From Saturnia japonica (Eukaryota > Arthropoda > Insecta > Lepidoptera > Saturniidae), in NCBI GenBank assembly GCA_033032175.1, contig CM065318.1, positions 15,314,001 to 15,378,000 on the forward strand: a DNA stretch of 64,000 nucleotides. Reading direction: 5' to 3'. The stretch's first letter is position 1, and every line of letters starts with the position of its first letter. Of the stretch, positions 13,665-27,400 are shown piece after piece. Below the pieces are notes generated by a model. It did not search any database. It saw only the letters and a program-made list of their open reading frames with translations, and was not told the origin of the DNA. The position numbers were made by a program, and so were the translations under genes.

Positions 13665-13870
13665 GACCCCCTAGGATAGGCTTGACTTTTGATAAGAAAC
13701 AGCGCGAGACTGCGAGCGCTAGATAATAACAATATTAAAGAAGTTTTAGCTAAGCATTTTGATATTGTTTGGTGATTTGATTCTGTGATATACCTATTAT
13801 TTTAACGACAAATCTTATTGATTAGGGCGTTTAACTTGTTTTTTTTTTTTGTGATATTTAAAATCATACC
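13665..13870. repeat. Two-copy repeat I, copy 1
   Basis: From CTAGGATAGGCTTGACTTTT through GATATTGTTTGGTGATTTGA to AAAATCATACCCATTTATT, co-linear with 22768-22985. Preceded by a GC-rich minisatellite. Confidence 0.6.
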
Positions 13871-16190
13871 CATTTATTATTGTATGTAACAAACAGGCAC
13901 GCAGTCCACTTGATTATAATTTTTAATGCAGTGTGTAGTTATTGTTAACTTGGTAAATAAGAACCGCTATTAAACTGTACTTCTGAGGACTGAGTTGTAA
14001 CACTCCGTATACCAGTGTAGCTTGCCAACCACGTCCCTCGGACACCACAATAAGTGAACTGGTGGTGCTTTCGCAATCTTCTTCTTTCTCCTCGTCTCTT
14101 TCCGTTACACAAAATCGGATGTTTTATTCAAGGGGCGCCATTTGCTTCTTTGTGCTATATCTTAATTTTATGGGCCGAGAAGCGTAATGTCCCTATGGCA
14201 TTTGTCATCCGAGTAATTTGCCTGCCTCGTCCTCTCTTTCCTGTACCCATGGAAAGTCACTTCCTGACAACGTAATCAATCGGTCTTCGCATTACGTGTC
14301 TATACCGTCTTAGCCTGGACTCAGAAAGTTGTTCAATAATGGGCACTACCTTAGAACAACCCCTGTTAAACTCACAGACATAGAATGATCGCATTGTATA
14401 TATAGTTCTTCTACAATGTTTTGTATATTTACCATAGCTTTAAGTACATCATTATATTCTGATTATTTCATGTTCGGCGACATCATCAACTATTCATTAC
14501 AGTTACTCCACTTATGTTAATATGTTTTTTAGACTCTACCTTTAGAGGCATATATGTATTGTTATAAAATTAGCAACATAATCAAAAAGTAAAAGAAACA
14601 TGAAATTATTTTCTTCTTGTTTTTTTTTTCTGTTTATATTGACCTCAATTTGTTAGCATATTTGTAATCTATTTGCAATAATTCTTGCTTATGCCGATGC
14701 AAATAATCGTTACATCACTAGTCTCTAATTCATAATATACGATCATTTTATGACGTAATGTCTTAATTAATTAGCTAGACCGATGAAAGGCTTTCCAAGA
14801 AGTTTTACTAATTCTATTACTTTACTTACTATTTTTTTTTTATAGTAACACAGTAAAGCGATGGAACTAGAGTTCCATGTGTACATTAGGACTAATTAGT
14901 ACACTAATTTTAAGAAAAGTAAAAAAACAAATCAGTAGCGACCATATAAAGATAACAATCGGTCGCCAGTCGCCAGTCGCCAATATCATGTTCGCCTGCG
15001 TAAATAGAAACTGAATATGCACCGACTAATCCCGAAAATGCAACGCAAATATTATGTGAATTTTGTCACGACGAGTTTTTCACCATATGTATGGTGATAG
15101 CGACCCAGTCGAACTGTAGAGCTCTACCACTCCACTATCGTCATTTCCTTCTTAGTTATTCAGCATGTAGTATTATGTGCTAGTGAGGTTAATTTGAGTG
15201 TTATTCCAAATCCCTAAAACCTCAGATAAATTAAACTTGACTTACAAATAAATATAAGAAACAATACCTCAAAGATCAATTAATATTATTGGTATGATCT
15301 TGTACAATTTTATCATAAAATCTTCGAAACGGTTGTACTGATTTTGACGGGATTTTCACTGACAGATAGCTTATACTTGTTCCCATACGACAGAAGAATA
15401 ATATTTCTTTAACACATTTCAAGGAAGTGGAATATAACGTAAAAGATATCAACGCGCTACTATTTGAAATATTCTTAAAGTTATACTAACTACAGAAATG
15501 TGTTTGTTTTCTAATAAATTCAAATTGATTTCTTTCTGGTATATGGTCAATAATTTTGTTTGATAAGTGAGGATCGTTTTACATTTTGTTTAACCACATT
15601 AAAAGTCAAAAAAGCATTATCAAAATAATCTTTATTCAATTTAGGCCTTGACAAGGCACTTATGAACGTCAAAACACTACTACCAGTTCGGAAAATATCC
15701 CAGACATCGAGAAGAACCGGTAAGAAACTCGATCGGGTTTATCTTTTTTTTTTTAACAATTAGTGAAATGTATAAAAAAAAGGAAAACGTAAAAGTGTTC
15801 ACTGCCATGATTAGTCACAAAAATAATTACAGTTAGTAATAAATAATGAACGTGATAAGGTGTATTTAAATATTTTATAATTGTTGTATAAAATTGTTAA
15901 GTATCTATTTTTAAAAATAATTTTGTAGTTTATTTCCTTGTCAAAGACAAATTTTAATGATTTTCTTAGTGTTTGTTTTTTGAAGTTTCCATGGGTACTT
16001 GAATTATTTACTATTTTTGGAAATATCTTGCATTCCGTGAAGGATATTAATAATGGTGTATAAATTATAATCAAATGATAAAGAATATAAAAGCAATTTG
16101 CTGTTGACGAATTTGCTATAAAAATATTGAAAGGCGATATTTGTTTAGCTTAATTTTTTTGTGAATTTTTTTTACAGTTATAGTTTTAGC
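13871..16190. other. No gene recognised
   Basis: Contains the CAGTCGC tandem at 14957 and a repeat block at 15340-15420 related to 59340-59744. The 73- and 87-codon frames here look non-coding. Confidence 0.55.
14957..14990. repeat. Short tandem repeat CAGTCGC
   Basis: GTCGCCAGTCGCCAGTCGCC, about three 7-bp units. Confidence 0.7.
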
Positions 16191-16193
16191 ATT

Positions 16194-16470
16194 GTGGCTT
16201 CAATATCACCTGATCTTAAGTGACGATGTGGCCCAAGATGGTAGCACGCTAAGACTATTGGCAAACTGACTCTCAAGTGCAGCTGCCGGAAAACACCTAT
16301 TGTTATTTGGCGATAGATTTCCAACTTGAGGATGGTAGCTCTACCACATTGCTATGGTTTCATCACGATGGTTTCCTTCACCGAAAGCTGAGGCTCATTG
16401 CAGGGATTCGAACTCACGTCGATCAACGCGGAGTCCGTACATGCTACCAACTGAGCCATCATTGCTTCAT
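16194..16470 (-). mobile_element. tRNA-derived SINE, family A, full-length copy
   Basis: Reverse-oriented copy. On the plus strand it runs ACCTGATCTTAAGTGACGAT to GGGATTCGAACTCACG (B-box complement) to ACCAACTGAGCCATCATTGC (A-box complement). A short internal deletion removes part of the middle. It overlaps an open frame that has no independent support as a gene. Confidence 0.82.
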
Positions 16471-16639
16471 TTTATATATTTTCTATATTAAATCTACGAT
16501 ATTTTCTATAAAATTTTGTTCAAATACTGTATCCGTGTGCGTTGACTGGAAGTAACTTTACTTAAATCATACAAACCAGTGTACGGTCTACCTTATGCAA
16601 AGCGGTTACTATACCCAGTGGACGCTTGTAAGACCACAG

Positions 16640-16815
16640 GTATGGCATCACAAGCGCATTGCCGATCTTGAATCCCCCTACCGAAAGCAGCTCGGGAACC
16701 CTACACACCGCAGGAACATAACACAAAGTTATTTAGTTGCAATCTTCTTCTGTAGGATTTCACTAGTTGGGCTGCCCCAAGTAGAAAGAAAATTCCAAAG
16801 AGATTATATTGTATA
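16640..16815 (+). repeat. Dispersed repeat H (CTGCCCCAAGTAG type)
   Basis: AGCTCGGGAACCCTACAC, GCAATCTTCTTCTGTAGGAT and GGGCTGCCCCAAGTAGAAAG. Related copies at 49745-49885 and 63225-63400 (+) and 30300-30480 (-). Confidence 0.5.
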
Positions 16816-18239
16816 TAACTTTAATTACATTAATAGGTTAAGTTGAGTATAATTAACCAGAGTATTCTTAACAAAATTATTTCACTAATATTTACACATT
16901 GATACAACATGTTAATTAAAGTACACAGCCTTTACCAAACCTTTGGCATTATTCAAATATTAACAGATTGTTGCCTCAAATTAAAATACTATGTTTCTAG
17001 CTCCGCCTGTTGATTCGTTGTGAGAGATATATCGTAGACCGGCAGAGGAGTGTGGCATTTCCTTTTCTCGACTAGATCTGTTCCCCATGTCCACTATAAA
17101 ATAGAACACAAATAATTAATTACATCTGTAAAAATATAACAGAATTCAATTTTTTTTAAATATTTATTTCCTACTAGTGCTGTGGTTCTGTATATTAAAC
17201 AAATTTCCATATGTGGATGTGGAACCAAGCAGCAAACATTATCAGCTTGTGCCATGGTGGTCGCGATGCAGTCGTGTACACATCCCTAGCATCCCGTTTG
17301 ATTATTATATCAATATTATAAAGCGGAAAGATTTGTTTCTTTTTGTTTGTAATGGATAAACTCAAAAACTACTGCATCGATTCTAAAAATTCTTTCACCA
17401 ATGTTATAATTTGTATAATTTATTTATTCTTCATAAAAACACGGATAGTTTTTACAAAGTATAAAAAACTACCTACACAAGTGCGTTGGCGATGTTTATC
17501 GTATAAAATTGACACCATGAACACAGCTAATAGATAAAATTATGCTAATAAATTGAACAATCTATAATTTAAATAACATTTCTACATAAACTATTAAATA
17601 CAAAAGATTTGCAGGAAAACGACGTCCTCATGCAATGTTCTCTGGACGACAATTCTGTCCTGATGCATCGCGACCACCATACACCAAATTTAACATACCG
17701 GCTATTAGTTTGTCGCGTTTCGGGATCAGTAAATGTAAACCCAGCTGTTGAGAGGCTCTCAGTGTTCACTGTTGTTTTCGAATTGCCCTGGGCTTATTAT
17801 CAGGCACAGTGCCACTATGTACTATATGCACTTGAAATGAATAAAAACAGATTAAGGTAAATAACTTATACACAGATCAATAACCTCGGTAAACAACAAA
17901 ATTGTTTGTAATAAACAATTTTTTGTTTTTATAAAAGAATACTGTAAGATAAGTAACATACAAAACAAATAAGTGTCACAAAGCACTTAGGAAAATTAAT
18001 TATAAATGTTATCAAATAAACACCTGTTATGATTTATCAGTTGTTAAACTCCGTTCATAAAAGACTACTTAATTTTTAATGTACTTGATTAATTGTTAAC
18101 CTTGACTACTAGGTTACAGACCTCAACTTTTTGTAAATACACAAATAGTTAATATCTTTACTGTTATCTATATAATATATTTAATAATCTTGTGTGCGTC
18201 TGTTAGTGAGTAGACTATATATTACTAAATACAACTTAC
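16816..18239. other. Likely 3' flank or last intron of gene 1
   Basis: ATGGTGGTCGCGATGCA at about 17250 recurs in reverse at about 17675, indicating dispersed repeat DNA. A last exon for gene 1 should lie here or farther left; a weak candidate at 17787-17569 was rejected. Confidence 0.4.
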
Positions 18240-18416
18240 AACGAGAACGGCAAACGCCAATCCCATGGAGTAGCCGGCCAAAACGTCACTCCAGTGGTGT
18301 TTGTAGTCTGATACCCTCGAAAGTGCCGTGAACCAGCTCAGCATCACGGCTCCAAACTGAAGGGTATGGCGAAGGATGCGAGTGCCTTTCCACACCATAC
18401 GTCTCTCTAAGTAAAG
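18240..18416 (-). CDS. Gene 1 exon 5 (catalytic motif C3, TM5-TM6)
   Basis: This 177-nt phase 0/0 exon encodes SRVSDYKHHWSDV (motif C3, catalytic H234 and D238) between two hydrophobic segments. The acceptor is TTTCAG and the donor is GTAAG at 18239-18235. Read-through of the donor adds four residues then TAG, so a further small exon is likely but could not be placed. Same length as gene 2 exon 49454-49630. Confidence 0.95.
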
Positions 18417-21400
18417 CTGAAATGGGCGTAATACTATATTATCCTGTAATAGGCTCAGTGCTAACTACTAAAATTTTCTTAAACAAATAATATAAATGAT
18501 CGTTAATACAATTTTCTAGCGTGTTGGAAAGTTTTAGTATTTCTACCGTAACACTGATCGTAACTTAATCTTTCTTTTTTGGGTGTACCTGTTGTACTAT
18601 CCAAAACTATCTACAAACTTCAAGTTGACAATTTATTGCCGAGCAAATAATAGATGTATTTCGGCAGCTGCATTTGAGAGCCAGCCATTCTAGGTATAGC
18701 ATATTGTCCTATCTAGGGTCACATCGTCACTTCAAGGAATAATAACTCAACATAATAAAGTTGATAATAATGTAAAATTGTTTTTTTTAATGTTTTTTAA
18801 TTTTATAGAAATTAAAAGGTTTTATAAATAAATATTGATATAATATTACTAGCTGTGCCCGCGGCTTTGCTCACGTGGACTACAAAGGTCACTTTTTGTC
18901 AAATTCTTGGTGGGACACTCTAATCACCTATCGGTATGAAATAAACTTTACGACTAATTCTCATACCTACATTAAAAAATCATAAAAATTGGTACAGCCG
19001 TTTCGGAGGAGTGCGATCACAAACACCGTGACACGAGATTTTATATATAAGATAAATTAAAATAATGTTAAAAGTTAAAGTAAAATTTACATTCTTATCA
19101 AAGATGAGTAATTTCAACATGACGTACATCCGTCACATGATTCGCGCGCAGCTCTCTATTCTAATTTCTACTAAATGCACCAAAATAAATAGGTTAATTT
19201 AAAAAAAATCACTTACAGCTAAGTATATCATGGTATATGCAGCCCAAGATGAGTGCCCAGATAGGAATGACTTGCGCATGTCTTCAAACTTATCGGTTCC
19301 TTCTCCGGTGCATGTGTACTCATTTGACTGGATGTACCTGCCGCGCCACTCAGGTAGGCTGCAGTCGACCGACGGCTGACAAATCTATAAAACAAAATAT
19401 AAATCTATTCTTATTAACTACTACGGTGTGCCGGCGGTACACGGTAGTTATTTACATCCCGTAATTTTATTTTTACTCATATTGTTGACAATTCACTGAG
19501 CAATGGCATGTATTCCAGTGTAAAATTTTCATCAAAATAGTTTGAAATTGTTTATTGTATTGTACAATTTTTCATGTATTATTAACAATTCCTATAGCCT
19601 CTTAATTATGGTATGATGTATGATTTCTGTCTAGAGCATTTGATCAGAATCGGTTGAGAATTGATGAAAATTTAATTTTGTGAACTACTTTTGTTTACGA
19701 TTTCTGGAAGTAATATTGACAATTGTTATAGGTTATCCATATATACAATTACTTATACTACCCGGTTACAAAATTTCATCAAATCCAATAAAACTGTTTT
19801 TGAGTTAAACCAGACATACAAACAAACAGACAGACAAAAAATTATTGTATGACATATTTGTGATCAGCATCGTTTATATAGTATGCTCTTCGGGAAATTT
19901 GACAGAACTGCAGATTTATTAATATAGATTAATATTATTAAAGATCAAGAAAATGTTTGTTTGATCATGCTAATTTCTAGAACTGTCAGTCAGATTTGAA
20001 AAAATATTTTTGCATTTTATAGCTTATTTATCGAGGAAAGTTATAAGCTACTTATATATTATCACGATATATATCTATAATATAACAGTAACCATGTAAC
20101 CATGTAACCGGAGTAACCGGAGCAGTAACCATGTATCTGCAAGCTGTAGGAAAGGTGTGAAAACAACGATAGGCTATTTAGGTGTCGCGTCGTGGTGAGT
20201 TAACTGTAAGAGCTAGTAATGAATATTTTTACACGTATTTAATAAAATGTTAACTCGAAAGAAAATGCAACTAGTTATAATTTTATTATTGAAATTATAT
20301 TTTTTAAATCCATAAACATTAATTTCCTTACACGCCTGTTTTTTAATTCGTTGCTCTTATATAAATTTATATCTCTTATCTCTCTTCTTTCTTACGATGA
20401 AAGTATATTACGGTTATGTCACGATGAAGCTGGCATATGCGAATTGCATAAAAACCTCTAAACATTTAAGAATTAAAAAAAAAAGCTACGTTTTCCAGAC
20501 TCTAGGTAAGTTTATCTATAGGAATCAGGGGTATAAGAAAGCTAGCTACTGACAGTTATTTATACATATTAGCCACGAGCAAACAATTGATTCTATATGT
20601 TCGGGCTACGACTTACCATTGAATGATTGGTCTAATTGAGCGTTGACAAAAGCTTTTGAACAGTTTCTACTCTATAAAGGTATATTGATGGTGTTTATTT
20701 ATTAGTGTGAACATCGATTCTAAGTAAACAGTACCCTGTCCGGTCAACGTTTTTATTATGACAATTGTTATTTTGTAAAAAAATTTTATATTTATTTCAA
20801 TGTATCAATTTTAGTGGCTTGTAATTTATAACCGTGAATTTCATACTGTCATTTATAAAAGGTAAATTAATTTTATTTTGTTTAATCATCAAAAGATAAA
20901 TGTATTGGTCAATTTATCTATTTTTTATTAACTTATTAAGATATAATAGACGTACTATTTCTTATCGGATTTATAGATTACAACCTACATTGTATGGAAT
21001 AATTACTGTTGCTAACGGCTCATAAAAAAAGTATAATTAATATCAGCCCGTAATTGTTTGGAAAAAATCTCTTCCCGCGGTAGGCACGGGTTTCTTTACC
21101 ACAACGACGGAAGCATTTTACCACTAAATATGTGGAATTATAAAAAAAAAGATTTGCGCGATATTCTGGTTGTTATTTAATATCTATTTTGTGGAATTCG
21201 GGTTTTTTCCATCATCAATGTGCCAGCAAGCCTAGAACCTTACAATTTGCTTGTGACGATGGTAAGAGATCCGACGGTATGAAGCTTATGGGAAGATGGG
21301 CCGGTCCATAGTATGGGATGCCAAGTGCATCGAAACTTTGGCACCGTCTCATCTTTCTGTCACTTCCTTGAGGTTTTGCATGAATATTGCCCTTGGTAGT

Positions 21401-24400
21401 AGAGTCTACAAATTTGTGTCGTTAGGAGTCGAAATTCTGGGTCCGTGGCGTCTGTTCGCATGCACCCTAACAGCCTATTCAAAGAACCCGTAAGTAGACT
21501 GCTTGACGCATCTTGCGACAAGAGAGTTAGGTAATAACTTTGTCAACGAATATATATACATACACTATATATATATATGTATATACTATATAAATATAGT
21601 GTACTAAATAGTTATATAACTGACTTACGCAAACAAGTCCTGATTCATAAAACGGTGTAATTATTTATCTTTATATATTTTTATTTATGCGTTATCTATT
21701 TAACTACGCCTGTTATCTAGAGTTCCGTATAAAGACGCCTAGTTATATAAATCTAGGCGGGCATGATTAATCTAATTCACACACTATTATAAATAATAAT
21801 AAGAGGAGGTTCTCAATTCGAATGTTTTTTTACGGATGTTCAGCAATAAGCTTCTATGTTTATGTACTGATATAGATGATTTTTTTTTGGAAAGAGATTT
21901 TAATTTCATTTAATTTGTTTTTCATTGTCTTTCGACTTTGAAGATATACTAGGGGTCTCCTCAAAATTATTTATTAAAAATTGTATTGTTAAGATGTATT
22001 TCAACTTACGTCGAAGAAGTGTGGTCTCGGCCTTCCAATAGTATTTTTAGCGATATTAGCGGCCAGTTCGGTGAAACAGACTCCCACGCCGAAGGATGCG
22101 AGCGCGCAGTAGAAGCCGCGGATCCAAGCCGGGATGCGCACGCCCAAGCACTGTGCGTCGTCTCGTATATTCCGTAGGAGGGCAAACTCACAAACCAGAA
22201 ACTGAAATAGATGTTATTTATTCTGGATTACATCACATTCGTACTGGCTTAAGCAGTAATGATATACTTCCATTGAGCATGGGCATGTCCAAGTACGGAC
22301 TGGGGGGTCAGCTGCAAGTACTCCCGAAAGGAAAAGTAATGTAAATTTTTGTCAAGCTAGTACACAAATACTAATTTAACATTATAACCCTTGCCCATTC
22401 ACCCTTTTCGCCCATGCCCATGCCATGCCTACACTTACTTACTCTATAGCTTCTTTTAAATTCAAAATTCAGTTCTATTATTTCATTTAATATTATATAC
22501 GATCCGTGCAATATTTCGCACATCAAATAATGTAAACAATCTAACTTATATCATGTTAAACAAAATATTAAAACGAAAACAATATTTTCTGTCACCAAAA
22601 TTTATTTTCTGTCACCAAAATTTATCTCTTAGTTATAATATCTATTCCCAACAAATATTTTTGTTATATTCTTGAAAACGGTCTCCAAAGAGAGATAGAT
22701 GGTAATACGGAGATTTGATCAAATCACTAAGCTGGATGATGAATTCACGAAAGCCGTGGCTGGGTTAGGATTAGGATAGGTTTGACTTATGATAAGAAAC
22801 AGTGCGAGATGGCAGCGGCCAGCGAGCGCCAGATACTAATAATATTGAAGAAATTTTAAGTCAGCTTTTTGATATTGTTTGGTGATTTGATTCCGGTGAA
22901 TAATCTTTTAATTTAGGAACAAATCTTATTACTTAGATCGTTGAATTTGGATTTATTTGCCGATAGTTAAAATCATACCCTTTTATTTTACACTATTAAT
23001 AACATAACATACGCTTTAAAATGATGGTTCAATGATTAATGATGAATTAAGGAAGATATTATGGCGTTACCACAAAAAAAAAACACCTTTGAGTAAGAGA
23101 TTACTCATATATTATGTATAATAATATGACTGTATTATAGACATATAATATAATTAATCATTTATATTTGGTACTAGCTTTTGCCCACGACTTTGTTTCC
23201 GCGTATAGTAACCAAGTTTTCATTGCAATCGAATGAATGATTTACGAACGCAGAGACATTTATTTATATACATGCTAACATGCACGTAAATTCTTATGAA
23301 ATTAAGTGCTTGTTGTCTCTTGAAAATCATATATTTATTCCGTCATAATTATGATTAAAAATAGATATTTCACATTTATAAATATATTTTATTTTTTCAT
23401 ACTTATGTTTATATACGTAATGTTAATCTAATCTACGTATGTATGTATAGGACATGATCAAATTCATTAGTTGTGTTTCTCAAGTTAACGAGTTCTTTGT
23501 ATACTATTGTACTTTGTTCATATATTGACTTGATAGGGACAATTGGATATCAGATGTAAGAATTGTCGTTGCCCAGCGGGACATTTGATAACACGAATTA
23601 TTGTTAATTCCTCTCAAGTACCGAATGAATAAACAGGAATGTTAGTAAAATTAGATGACGATATACAAGGTGTCCAGAAAGGGTATCGGGTATTTGTTTT
23701 CGCGCCATATTCGAAACGGGGCGTCTAAAGGGTGCGGGGAGGGGTTCATGGCGTCCGCCATTTTGTGGAGTTTTAGTCACGATGGAACAGTACTCGGGGA
23801 CGCATCGCGCATTTTGCGTACGAGCGTATTATCGTAATGGTGATTCAATAGTGACTGCTCAACGTCTCTATCGTGCGGAATATCGTACACGCCACGCGCC
23901 AAGTAACGATAGCATTAGGAAATGGATCAGGATATTCGAGAATACAGGTGCGACAGGTAAAATTCAAAACTCTGGTCGTCCTCGTTCAGTTCTCGACGAA
24001 GAAACAATTGAAGAAGTTGAGGCGTCGGTTCGTCAAAATCCGTCTTTATCCATCCGAAAGCGAAGCCAAGCGTTGAACATCAAAAAATCGTCTTTACATT
24101 CGATTTTAAAGAAAGACTTACATCTAAAAGCCTATAAAATTCAATTGGTTCAAGAATTGAAGGATACGGACTATGCTAATCGACTGAATTTTGCGAACGA
24201 AATGCTGCAGCGATTTAACAAATTTAACAACATACTGTTCAGTGACGAAGCAAATTTTCACCTGAATGGTCATGTTAATAAGCAGAATTGTCGGTACTGG
24301 GCAGTGGAGTATCCGAGACGAAAGCATGAACGACCCCTGCATAGCCCAAAGGTCGTTGTTTGGGCCGCTATGTCTGCTAAAGGCATAATTGGTCCTTATT

Positions 24401-27400
24401 TTCATGAAGATCAACGAGGCCGAACAATTAATGTGAATAGTGACCGTTATTGCTATAAGTTGCGAAATTTTTTGGTCCCAGTGTTGCAGGAGTTTGCAGG
24501 TTTCAATTCAAGAACGTGGTTCCAGCAAGATGGGGCCACTTGCCATTCCTCAAATGACTCAATGGAAGTTGTTAACGAATTATTCCCTAATAAAGTCATT
24601 TCGCGAAGGGGTAACATCAACTGGCCTCCCAGAAGCCTCGACCTTAGCCCGCTTGACTATTTTGCATGGGGATACCTTAAAAGTAAGGTTTATCAAAACA
24701 ATCCGACGAATCTAACCCAGTTAAAGCAAAACATCAGGTCAGAAATGGCAGCAATATCGATAGCTATGTGTCAACGTGTTATCGCCAATCTTCGTTTCCG
24801 TTTAGAAGAGTGCCAGCAACGTAACGGTCATCATTTGGATAACATCATCTTTTCCAAAATAATTCTCCAATTCATATGCTAATAATATACAATAAACTTT
24901 TTTATTGCATACAAATAATTTTTGTTTCATTGAACTTACAAATACCCGATACCCTTTCTGGACACCTTGTATATGATGATTACATGACGTATATATAAAA
25001 TCAAAGTATTATTCTTCAGGTACAGATTGTGACAGAATATATAGATATTCATCGACGATTTAGAAATATTGATGTTCAAGCTTGAAAACATCGGACATCG
25101 ATGCTCCCATATAAAAAAAGCTCATGAACATTAGAAGTAACATTCATAAAACGAATAACAAAGTCGTCAATGCTAGAGTTAGCACGTAAAGAAAAAGGTC
25201 GCCCACTTGGTTATCACAGAAACATCACTTATATTTCGATATGTATTTTTTACAGTGGTTCTCTCATTTTGCACTGTAGACCTTTGTGGGTTGACGGTAT
25301 ATACTTACAGCTAATATGGGAAGTGCCAGTCCGACGAGCCTGAGCACGAGGACCGTCACGGTGTCGTCTCTGTACGGAAACATGAGGCTCTCGTCTCCAC
25401 AGAAGAATCCTCTCTCAAACGGTTCCCAAACTTGGCCGGTCATAATGATGCATACGGTCACTGGAATAATACATGTCAAGTTTATTTGCATTGGATATTT
25501 CTCGCTATGGCATAATTTCTCGAAAGATTGCAAACATTACAATAAATCATTTTGTGTTATTTTTTCATTTTCTTAGAGTACATTATCAATAGTCATAATA
25601 ATCATGGCGTTGCAGATGTTCATAGGCGACGGTAACCATTTACCATCAGATGAGCCGTCTGCCTGTTTTTTGTAATTTTAATAATTGTTTTAGTCATAAC
25701 GTTTTTATAAGGTTATGTGATTCCAAACGAAGTGTGAATCCATAACTTACAAGTTATATAAGCTAGCATCACACAAAAATCTGCCCTCTGCCTTTCTCTA
25801 CTAAATAATGTATTTACTGCGCCACGACATCGAAACGTGTTTGTTTATATTATAACAATAATTCAATGAGAAAAAAGTAATTTTCATGGAAAATTAAGCA
25901 GTGCCCTTGGTGTTAACTTCAATATTCACTACGGTGCGGAGAGTTTGGACCCCGTGGCAAGGATAGAATAGAATCATCTTTTGGGGCGAGCGGACACTTT
26001 CGTTACTTTATTTACAACTGTAGGTATACGAAACATATTAATATAAAAATACATGTGGATTGTTCAACAGTTCCCTTTATTGGCGATTTCTAATAAGAAT
26101 TTTTTAAATGTCATTAAATTTTTCAGAGCGATATAATTATCTTTTTTACAACTGCAGCTTTTTATCACCATTTAAAACACCCGTTTCAATTTTTAAAACC
26201 AATATAACCAAGTTAGTGTTTACTCGTATATCATAAAATTGCTATAAAACAAACATCGTAAATTATATTTTTAAAAAGATTTAATCGAAAACACTCGTTA
26301 AAATAAATTACTAATACAATCGTTAAATACACTAGCGACAAATAAATCGATCGACTTAGGTGATTCAATTCTAAATCTAGAGTTACCATGTCTCATTTTT
26401 TTTTCTAACGTCTTCCTTTGTTTACGAAAATGGCCCATAAATTTTTTACGCATATTTTGTTTATATTAATCTATACTATATTAGTAAAATTATAAAGCTC
26501 AAGAAAATTGTTTGTTTGTATGAACGCGCTTTTTGGACTTGGAAAATTCTTTTTGCGATTTATAGCCTATTTATTAACAAAAGCTGTGCTAAGGTAAGTT
26601 ATGCAACTTCACGCTACGGCCCAAGGAGCGGAGCAGTAACCATGAAAGCCAAACAATCTGGCAAGATTTAGACAAGTACGTGAAGTTAGAATGACGGTAG
26701 AATACGCTGGTGCGGCGGAGGCGCGACACACCGCGTCGAGCCGGTGCTTAATAAAGTTGCTAGAAAAAACCCTTACTCGTAAAACCGTGGCACCTTTACT
26801 TTTTACATAACACTTTAGATCTAAATTTATTTAACGAGATTTTCAACACGACGCCAATCCCTAATAGACACTATCCAGTCGACTTTTACAATAGAAATAA
26901 ATACGCAGTCAAGAATCGCAATTGCTTCAACTGACATCTCAATCTATTCACAAAACGACACGGCTCGGAATCACCCAACAGCAAGAGAAAGTGCTTGCAG
27001 GAATTAATACGCGAACAGTCTCAAACTTGAATATTTTTTTAATTATTATTGTAAACAACAACAAACAACTATCATTGCTCTAATAAGATTTCAAGGGAGT
27101 TTTTGTGCATGCATGTTTCTAGATATTATTTGTTCCCTTCAATTGAGCACATTAAATAAATTACATCACGTAAAATGCCGCCAAAATAATAACAAATAAC
27201 ATAGGTTTATGAATTAGTATAAAAATTGCCACATGACCTATCAAGATCCCACTTAAAAACTCCCTTGTTAATTATTAATCAAAATATTTTTTTACTCTTG
27301 AATTACAAGAAATTTTAATTAATAAAAATAAACACTTACATCCTCCCATGAGAAAGCAGTCGACGACTACTTTCCTTAGCAGGTTTACAGATACATCGTC

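Noticed and set aside
13541..13732. Arg/Ala-rich 63-codon minus-strand frame
   Set aside because: Produced by the GCGG minisatellite and repeat I.
17569..17787. Candidate last exon of gene 1 (minus, opening GNSKTTVNTESL, stop at 17569)
   Set aside because: It starts after a CAG in the right phase, but the pyrimidine tract is weak, no poly(A) signal follows, and its second half contains the dispersed ATGGTGGTCGCGATGCA repeat.
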